Shown here: positions 56,901 to 64,000 of the stretch, in pieces
Position numbering within the stretch: position 1 is the first letter of the stretch
How the letters are laid out: each line of letters opens with the position of its first letter
DNA from: Aplidium turbinatum
Lineage: Eukaryota > Chordata > Ascidiacea > Aplousobranchia > Polyclinidae
Length of the DNA: 64,000 bases
Direction of reading: 5' to 3'
NCBI GenBank assembly: GCA_918807975.1
Contig: OU964928.1
Coordinates: forward strand, 18,341,323-18,405,322
Translations under genes and position numbers: made by a program
Notes under the pieces: model-generated
Database searches by the model: none
What the model was told of the DNA's origin: nothing
The model's input: only the letters and a program-made list of their open reading frames with translations

Positions 56901-57522
56901 TTTTTACATTAGCTTCTCCTAAATACATGAAGGGATGAATAAAACAGCTAAGACACTTGTGTGCTTTGTGTGACTCATTCAAATGCGTGCCGTTTGTAGG
57001 CCTACTGCGTTAAGTTTTGCGGTGTGGGCACTACAGGCAGGCTAAAAGTGTATTGAATAGGTGAGTTGCTAAACAAATTTGAGAATCATTAGTGCAGCCC
57101 CGATATGTGTAAGCTAATTTCGATGGTGCACCTATGCTTAAAATTAAGAACGTAGAAAATTTGTCTGTGGAATTGAAATTGTTCAGGCCATCAAAAGCCT
57201 TATAGCCTGCATAATAAAGCATAGGCTGCGCTATTGTGAAACTACAGCGGCGATATGTTTCAAACTGTTTCATAAATATAGTAATTTTAACATAAGAACA
57301 AGTTTTTCAACAAAACATCGCTAGCCTAATTTGTACGTCAGTGCGTTGACTGTTCCATATTGTTTGGTCACAAGAGTAATAGCTTAATGCTTAGCCTACC
57401 TACAATCTCTAATTCCGAGTAACCTAGCCTACACAAATCTCGTAAAGACTAGCATTCTCGCTTGTTTTACCCAAATTCAATCAATTCAAACTCGTCCGCC
57501 CCGATAGCTCGGTGGTTACGCG

Positions 57523-58190
57523 CAGTGCCGGTCTTTGGGGTGTGCAAACCGTGCGATCGCACAGGGCCCGCAATTTACTCAGAAAATGCAGTAATTTTGT
57601 CATTTCCAATGGAAAAATTCAACAAAGGAGTTAGCAACAAGAAAACAACAGACTCAACAGGTGCAACCTATTTCGTACCCTGAAAAAGATCGAGAAAAAA
57701 AACAACAGAGCCGAAGGAGCTGATCGGAGTTGCCGCAAACCTTTAAAAATTTCTCTCGATCTTTTCAGGGGACAAAATTTGATTTTGTTACTCCGATTTC
57801 AGGGTACGAATTTTTCAGGGAACGAAATAGGTTGCATCCAGACTCAACACAGAGACATAGCTTTATTTCCGAAAAATGCCAAAGTAAGCATGATCCTTTT
57901 TCTATGCCACCGGACAGCACCATTTTACAGTAATATTCATACCTAAATTTTCGTTGAACATGCTCTCAGAATGCCCAAATCCAAAGTGATTTTTCACAAT
58001 TTTCTGGGAGAGACCCCCAGCCGCTGGGTGTCGCCTTCGGCGATCACGCCGTCAGGCTTCGCCCGCCGACCGTCAAACCAACCCCCTCCCCTTTCAAAAT
58101 GCCTACTTACACTACTGAATTGGATCATTGTCATTGGGGCCCGCAAAGCATATTCCGCACAGGGCCCGAAATACCCTAAGACCGGCACTG
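57523..58190. mobile_element. hAT-MITE with 8-bp duplication GTTACGCG
   Basis: The ends CAGTGCCGGTCTTTGGG and CCTAAGACCGGCACTG are inverted. GTTACGCG flanks at 57515-57522 and 58191-58198. Sub-terminal CACAGGGCCCG occurs on both sides. It contains the 9-bp-duplication element at 57659-57839. Confidence 0.9.
57659..57839. mobile_element. 181-bp relative of the 10588 element, 9-bp duplication AGACTCAAC
   Basis: The ends AGGTGCAACCTATTTCGTACC-like and GAAATAGGTTGCATCC are inverted. The identical 9-mer AGACTCAAC lies at 57650-57658 and 57840-57848. It shares TCTCGATCTTTTCAGGG with the 10588 element but lacks its minisatellite. Confidence 0.88.
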
Positions 58191-58799
58191 GTTACGCGCC
58201 AGGCTCAAGATCACGCGGCGCTGGTTCGGCTCTCGGGATGTGCACTTGAGCAGCGCATTTCAGGACTGCTCGCCATTCAGCGGCATCCAGTGAATAGAAT
58301 AATTCCTCGGCAACAAGACTTCAACAATCGCAAAACTTCACTCTGCCCATCTCGGTAACCGGCTGTGCGTCAAGAGCCTCTACAAGTAGGCTATGCGAAA
58401 CTACCAGAAATCACCTATCAAGGCTTTGTCTGTCCGAGGATAAAGATTCAAAAACCAATACAAAAAGTCAAGTGATTTCTCCACACACAAGGGCAGATTA
58501 TTAAGAGTGAAAAGGCCGCGGGCAGACCACGTCACGTTGAACAAAAAAGAAACAACGCAAACTCAACATCACCACAATTAGGCCTACGGTACAAATCAAA
58601 AAGACAATCGACCCGTCGGAACACTATTTTTTCTGTGAAAATGATAAAAGATTACTTTTCTATGGGCTAACATGGTTTTACTTTTCTTCATAAAGGCTAC
58701 AAGCCTCCTGGGAATCACATATGCAACACAATATAAGTTAAAACTGCTGGAAGCAGCGAAGGACATGTTCTAGGTTCAGCTAGCCTATACTTGCAATTC

Positions 58800-59010
58800 G
58801 CTTCGTCGGCTCAGCGTTTAAGCACTCGATTTAAGATCTGGCGTCGTTGGTTCGGCTATATCGGTCTACGCTTGGATAACGCATTTCAGGACTGCTAATG
58901 CTATCCATTCTGCGGCAGCTAGTAAATTGAATAATTTTGCGGCAACAACATTTCAACCATCGAAAACTTCACTCTGGCCATCTCGGTAACCTACCCTGCA
59001 TCAAAAGAAT
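58800..59010 (+). mobile_element. tRNA-derived SINE, diverged copy D
   Basis: The head TCGTCGGCTCAGCGTTTAAG, B box GGTTCGGCTA and body AACGCATTTCAGGACTGCTA match copy C, with substitutions and a small duplication. It ends near CGGTAACCTACCCTGCATC. A tail-like GGATAAAGATTCA sits separately at 59351. Confidence 0.7.
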
Positions 59011-59868
59011 AATTCTTAGGGTGGCTGCTTGACTCAAAGACCGTCATGGTCACTTTGCAGTTTCCCGTTGTGATTTAGCCTACTTACTTCAACGATGCAG
59101 TGTAGCCTACATTCGTTATTTTTCTTTGTTTCAATTGTGTTCGTTAAGCGTGCTGCATCATTTAATGATTTTGTTGTTATGATATTGCACAACAAAATAA
59201 ACCAATCAATCAAAAAAGCAGGGATAGGCTATCTAGTCTAGTGGCCTGGTATCCCTGGTAAAAGCTTAGGCTATAGCCTACAAAACTACCTACCGTACCA
59301 GTAATAACCTATAGACTAGCCTACATATCAAAAACTTCATCAGTCAGAGGATAAAGATTCAGTTCAGTTGTTTTTTTATTTCTGACCATCATATCAAAAC
59401 AATACACGTCAACATAGCAAAGGTCAAGAAAAAGGTAGAAGCGACAAAACGCAAACGTTAAAACGTGCTTGTGATCGAAGTAGCCTAAGCTATTGAGTTG
59501 AAAAAAATTTGGCACGGTCGCAACACTTTCAAAACTAACCAACAATTTTGCATGAAACACAAAACTACCGAATCTGAAAAGGTTAGGGCTGGCTAGCAGT
59601 ATAATCAATGCTGTAAAATTAGCGAAACATGTAGGCTGCGACGCCGACTACGGTCTAGGGACAGTGGTGCATCAAGTTTTGTCATAACATTGTGACCCTC
59701 CAGTTGTCCACCTTAATTTTGAGAGAGCAATCTCCTACTTCTACCATCCCTACTACGGACACGCCAAAATCCCTCGGACTCTATAAATTTGAGTAATATC
59801 AGGCTATCTACTACTTATAGGCTAATGTAATGGTGTTATGTTTTTTGACCATCGCATAGACTTCAAAC

Positions 59869-59992
59869 GCCCCGATAGCTCAGTTGATTGAGCGCGTACG
59901 TGAGCCTGACTTCATAAACGAAGAAGCTTCAGGATTAGGCAGCGCTGGTTCAACTCTTGGGGTGAGCGCGCAACTCATTAAAAAAAAAACTG
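59869..59992 (+). mobile_element. SINE head copy E ending in A10
   Basis: GCCCCGATAGCTCAGTTGAT carries a good A box, and GCGCTGGTTCAACTCTTGG carries a B box. About 25 nt are inserted between them relative to copy C. The copy ends in AAAAAAAAAA near 59990 without the SINE body. The acceptor ends pair imperfectly, so it is a SINE head rather than a working tRNA. Confidence 0.6.
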
Positions 59993-60608
59993 CAAGCGAG
60001 TTTTTCCAGGCTATCTATTTGCTTTAGCTCACTCTGTCAAATTTCTGTTTTAATGCAGTTATTTACAAGCATAGATTAGAAAAGTGAGTAGTGACTGACC
60101 AAATGCATTGCATTTTTTCTGTTAACAAGTAAATTTAGTGGCTGCACATACTATCAATACTGATTTCTAAAGAAAAGTTATCAATGTACTCTAGAGTTTG
60201 AAAATTTTCTTTGTTTTATTATTGTCGAGTTTATGTGTTTCTTGTGCATACATGATCTTACCTTTTACAAAAAGATACGCTTGAAGGCATGACGCCATGC
60301 TTAAATGACGTCCAATGACCGTAGCTTCTGAAGCTATAGTTACCGTCCATATGTGGTAACTGCTGCTTCTGCCTTGAACTTAATTTCAGTTCAATCAATC
60401 AATCATTTTATTTTTCGTCATTAACGCGTCCGGGACGAAAAAGATACTAACTACAACAATCGGTGCTGGTTTAGCATCGGCCGCCTTGGTCAGTGACGTC
60501 ATTAAAATGTGTGACGTCATGCAAAAAAACGCAACTACTTTTAAAAAGGGTGCAAAAACGCGGAACAGAAGTAAAAGCGGAAAGGCTATTGATTTTTTAA
60601 TATTTGTA

Positions 60609-61960
60609 GTGAATAGTGCCTCCTAGCTTTCTCATTTCTGCTCGGATTTTAACAATTTTCCTATCGTTAGAAAGCATAATGCCTCATCTACCCGAATGGA
60701 TTAATTGTCAGTCTAAAGTAGGCATTACATTTATGTAGCGCTAACTTAAACTTTACTATTTTGTACCAATTCTCCGCAATTCATTTTTTACAATAAAAAT
60801 ACCAAACCAACACAAATTAAAAGATTATGTCTTGGTTTATTCATATGTTAACTTTCACATTTATATCTAATCCACAAAACGAGCAATCGTTGTTCAAACG
60901 TAACCGCTCGACGAAGCTTTTTTCCAATGCATTTTTCAAGGCGATTCGATCGTGGTTCAGTATAAGCCGCCCACAGTTTGCTGTGATCGATGAATACTGC
61001 CTCCACCAAATATGCTGTAGCTTTCTCATTTCTCATCGGATTCTAACAATTTTACTATCGTTGGATGGCATTATGCTTCATCTACCCGAATGGATTAATT
61101 GCCAATCTAAAGTAGGCATTATATGTATGTAGCGTTAACTTAAACTTTACTATTTTGTACCAATTCTCCGCAATTCATTTTTTACAATAAAAATACCAAA
61201 CCAACACAAATTAAAAGAGTATGTCTTGGTTTATTCATATGTTAACTTTCACATTTACATCTAATCCATAAAACGAGCAATCGTTGTTCAAACGTAACCG
61301 CTCGACGAAGCTTTTTTCCAATGCATTTTTCAAGGCGATTCGATCGTGGTTCAGTATGAGCCGCCCACAGTTTGCTGTGATCGATGAATACTGCCTCCAC
61401 CAAATATGCTGTAGCTTTCTCATTTCTGCTCGGATTTTAGCAATTTTACTATCGTTGGATGGCATTATGCTTCATCTACCCAAATGGATTAATTGCCAAT
61501 CTAAAGTAGGCATTATATTTATGTAGCGCTAACTTAAACTTTACTCTCTTTTACCAATTCTCAGCAATTCAATTTTTTAAATAGAAGTACCAAACCAACA
61601 CAAATTAAAAGAGTATGTCTTGCTTTATTAACCTAACAACTTTCACGTTTATATGTTATCTACAAAACAAGAAATCGTTGTTCAAACGTAACCGCTCGAC
61701 GAAGCTTTTTTCCAATGCATTTTTCAAGGCGATTCGATCGTGGTTCAGTATGAGCCGCCCACAGTTTGCTGTGATCGATGAATACTGCCTCCACCAAATA
61801 TGCTGTAGCTTTCTCATTTCTGCTCAGATTTTAACAATTTTACCATCGTTGGAAAGCACGATACTGCATCTATCCGAATCAATTGGTTGCATGTCCAAGG
61901 TATACAATACATTTATCTAACGCTAATGTAAACTTTACTATTATAACATCAATTACTCCA
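60609..61960. repeat. 394-bp tandem array, ~3.4 units, with conserved core
   Basis: The word CTCATTTCT recurs at 60631, 61025, 61419 and 61813, an exact 394-bp period. The block from AATCGTTGTTCAAACG (60887, 61281, 61675) through GCCTCCACCAAATATGCTG to about +165 is almost identical in three units. The spacer before and after the last unit is clearly diverged. The first unit is partial and carries a short internal gap. Open frames of 60-100 codons exist on both strands, but none resembles a known protein. It is either a satellite or a repeated RNA/regulatory element. Confidence 0.85.
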
Positions 61961-62505
61961 AAAGTGATATGACATTTGGACAACACCATGAACACCAAAC
62001 AGACTTAAGCTATGATATCCATAAGCAGACAATAGGCAAAAAGTGTTTACTAATTCCCTTTAACTGTGTCTTGCTTGAACATTTTTAATTATTCCAGACA
62101 TGTTGGATCAATGTAGTCAAGATTCAGTTGGTCAAGCAAAAATAGTAGGCTACACATTTAGCCAAACACAGCAGCACCACTTTTCAAGATTAAACAATAG
62201 AAACCCTTTAATGATGCAAAAAGCAGTAGTCTTAACAGCATCAAATTTTACGTCTTGAAGCAGTTTAACATCGCCTATCTTAATAGGAGAAGTAGAATGG
62301 GTTGACTTTGGTCCAGTTATGAGACACCGCTTACTTTAATTTTGCAATGGTTCTGGGAGTCTTAGATATATTGGCAAAACTCGCTCTTTCAATGCAGTTT
62401 CGTTTAAAATAAGGCAAGCTTTGTTTTGGAGACATAGAAACTGAAAGCATTATTCTCAATCTCGTGACGTCACACGCGTGCCAAAGGGAGAGTTGTAACC
62501 CTCAC

Positions 62506-63746
62506 CAGTGCCGGATTAAGAGTCTGCTGGCCTGTAGGCACATTTTATAAGTGGCCCGAAAATCAGGGTTGTCAACTAAAAAATTAGAATTATCAGTGTT
62601 GCCAAATCATTGTCACAAAGATCGTTGTTGCAACTATAACACAGGGTACCGTGCAAAAACTTGGTCATATGCCTAATTAAATAGCACCTTTGCGCGTTTT
62701 TGCGATTGAAAACTCGTTAACTAGTTTTTGGAGGTCAATCTTACGGAGTAGGTAGATCGCTTTCAATACACAAAAGTGTCAGTGTACTAAGACGTTGTTG
62801 ACACATTGTTGATCGTTTAACGTCTTTAATTCGTTTCAGTTGTGAAAACAAGCGTTCCCCCGAGCAATTCGTAGCCATTAGAGACAAGTACATTCTAAGT
62901 GCTATTTCAGTGTTCGGAAATGCATTATAACCACCAGTAGTGTGCAGCATTTTAAAACATCTTCTGGGCACTTCCTGTTGCTGTTGTTTCATCGCGTCTT
63001 TGCTCTTTATACCAGCACATAAACTGACGAAATTCTGATGGGAAGGCGGAAGACAGGTTCTTTGAATACACACCAACCAAACCTGCAACAGCAACATCGA
63101 TGTCTTCAACAGACGTGGAGTCGTACTCAGTCAAAACTCCAAACCTCTGCAGCACCATGGAATATGCATCGATACGTTTCTGTGGTGCACTCTTCAGTTG
63201 GTCGATGATCACATAAAACGTGTTGATTGTAAATTTTTGCTGGCCCGACATTTCTTCCACATCACCTGTAGCAGCTCCATCACTGACATGCTTCTGCCGC
63301 TTCGGTGCTTGCCGACTTTCAGATTTATATATGCTGCTGCCACAGCGATCACGTGCCTGCTGCTCATAACAGTCAAAATTTTCTCTGCACTCATCCAAGA
63401 ATTTATCCAAGCTTCAGCAGACCAATGGCTAGTGTCAGTTCGATAGTGGAACTTTGAAGCAACTTGCTACTAGTATTGAAGCGCTGCAAAATATAAATAT
63501 TGTTCCAAAGTATGCACAATAGGGCAACTTCAAGGGTGTTCATGTGTTTGGCCAATGCACCTGCTTCATTTCGTGTGCTGCCATTCTGAGTAGCATCCCC
63601 AGAGATTTCCTGGAGAGCACTTTGAAACTTGTGGTACCCAATGGTTTCTTGTGCATCAAAAGTGCTCTGTGGGCAGCACAAAATATGTCCGCGGGCCGCA
63701 TACGACCCGCGTTTGGGTTACACCACCCTGCTCTAAACCACAACAT
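62506..63746 (-). mobile_element. hAT element remnant with transposase C-terminal half
   Basis: The left terminus CAGTGCCGGATTAAG at 62506 is hAT-like. The right limit is unclear: a second hAT-like end (complement CAGGGTGGTGTAACCC) stops at 63730 and may belong to another element. Coding remains on the - strand run leftward from about 63746. Confidence 0.65.
62741..63746 (-). pseudogene. hAT transposase (ZMYM/TTF-type) C-terminal remnant
   Basis: From about 63740 downward: ALQEISGDATQNGSTRNEAG, LDKFLDECRENFDCYEQQAR and KRIDAYSMVLQRFGVL. The final domain is FPNTEIALRMYLSLMATNCS, GERLFSQLKRIKDVKRSTM and LTLLCIESDL, which is the hAT C-terminal dimerisation domain. Segments lie in different frames, with shifts near 63405 and 62960-63110, so no single intact product exists here. 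The N-terminal BED/TTF finger is missing. Confidence 0.8.
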
Positions 63747-63996
63747 TAGGCTAGAAAGTTCATATCAATAATCAACTAACAACTTACATTTTTTCTTCTT
63801 GAAAGCATAAAACGTCCGATAAGAAACGGTTCACAAGTCACAGCTTCAATTGCACCATAAAACTAGTCTATGGAAAATTTTTGCGATTTTTGCGAAATTA
63901 CGATTTTTGCATTGCGTTTGGGTTAGACCACCCTGCTCTAAATCACAACATTAGGCTAGAAAGTTCATATCAATAATCAACTAACAACTTAATTTT
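63711..63996. repeat. ~80-bp direct repeat, 205-bp period, at the window edge
   Basis: The block starting GTTTGGGTTA at 63711 recurs at 63916 with the same continuation (ACCACCCTGCTCTAAA, AACATTAGGCTAGAAAGTTC, CAATAATCAACTAACAACTT). The second copy runs to the end of the window, so the unit may continue. Confidence 0.85.
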
Positions 63997-64000
63997 TTCC

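Larger units (their letters stand above)
57498..58460 (+). mobile_element. tRNA-derived SINE copy C, interrupted by a hAT
   Basis: The head GCCCCGATAGCTCGGTGGTT (57498-57522) is interrupted by the hAT at 57523-58190 and resumes at 58191 with GGCTCAAGATCACGCGGCGC, B box GGTTCGGCTC and the full SINE body to GGATAAAGATTCAAAAACC. This is the most complete copy of the family in the window. Confidence 0.85.

Noticed and set aside
57659-57839. Independent short gene or RNA
   Set aside because: Inverted ends and a perfect 9-bp duplication show it is a transposon relative of 10588-11689.
59869-59965. Functional tRNA gene
   Set aside because: A and B boxes are present, but extra sequence lies between them, acceptor pairing is poor and the head belongs to the SINE family.
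60887-61052. Spliceosomal snRNA or 5S repeat
   Set aside because: The 394-bp period and conserved core suggested it, and GGCAGTATT on the - strand recalled U4, but the remaining landmarks of U1-U6, U11, U12 and 5S are missing.

Overview
This window is AT-rich nuclear DNA from an animal. It is intron-rich and heavily loaded with transposons. The diagnostic host gene is a complete RIM-type active-zone scaffold (family of human RIMS1/RIMS2) on the + strand from 25862 to 55844. I assembled 29 exons by following splice sites and reading phase. They add up to 4,599 nt, an exact multiple of three, and encode about 1,532 residues in the canonical order: Rab-binding helices, FYVE-like zinc finger, linker, PDZ, C2A, linker, C2B. 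The protein is recognisable but diverged from vertebrate RIM. With the transposon mix (ISL2EU, piggyBac, many hATs, BEL/Pao, tRNA-SINEs), a marine invertebrate deuterostome, possibly a tunicate, is my best guess. The species is an inference.

Layout: 1-2153 holds no recognisable gene. 2162-8292 is a three-level nest: a ~0.5 kb hAT-like element (8-bp duplication TTGTTAGG) interrupted by a 5.6 kb ISL2EU DNA transposon with convergent YqaJ-nuclease and THAP-transposase genes, itself interrupted by a 389-bp short element (7-bp duplication). 9.1-13.9 kb is a repeat field: an inverted-repeat element, a tRNA-SINE, two LINE 3' fragments, and an element with 9-bp duplications carrying a hairpin-containing minisatellite. 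14037-19567 is a BEL/Pao LTR retrotransposon fossil on the - strand with near-identical LTRs. 19811-20335 is a single-exon HINT2-like gene. 20.7-22.3 kb holds a LINE fragment and SINEs.

The RIM gene fills 25.9-55.8 kb. Its introns host nested hATs (27962-29103, 30167-31811), a 9-bp-duplication element (33402-33574), a piggyBac (41398-44053), five copies of an ~88-bp palindromic element, a second copy of the 7-bp-duplication element (47339-47762) and a small hAT (51058-51325). All of these sit in introns and leave the coding phase intact. After RIM come another LINE fragment, a SINE/hAT/9-bp-element nest (57.5-58.4 kb), more SINE heads, a 394-bp tandem array with a strongly conserved core (60.6-62.0 kb), and hAT transposase remains running to the window edge.

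Functionally only RIM and the HINT2-like gene look like host genes. RIM would tether Rab3 vesicles, Munc13 and calcium channels at presynaptic release sites. The HINT2-like protein is a nucleotide phosphoramidate hydrolase, probably mitochondrial. The most unusual material is the nested-transposon stratigraphy and the conserved-core tandem array.
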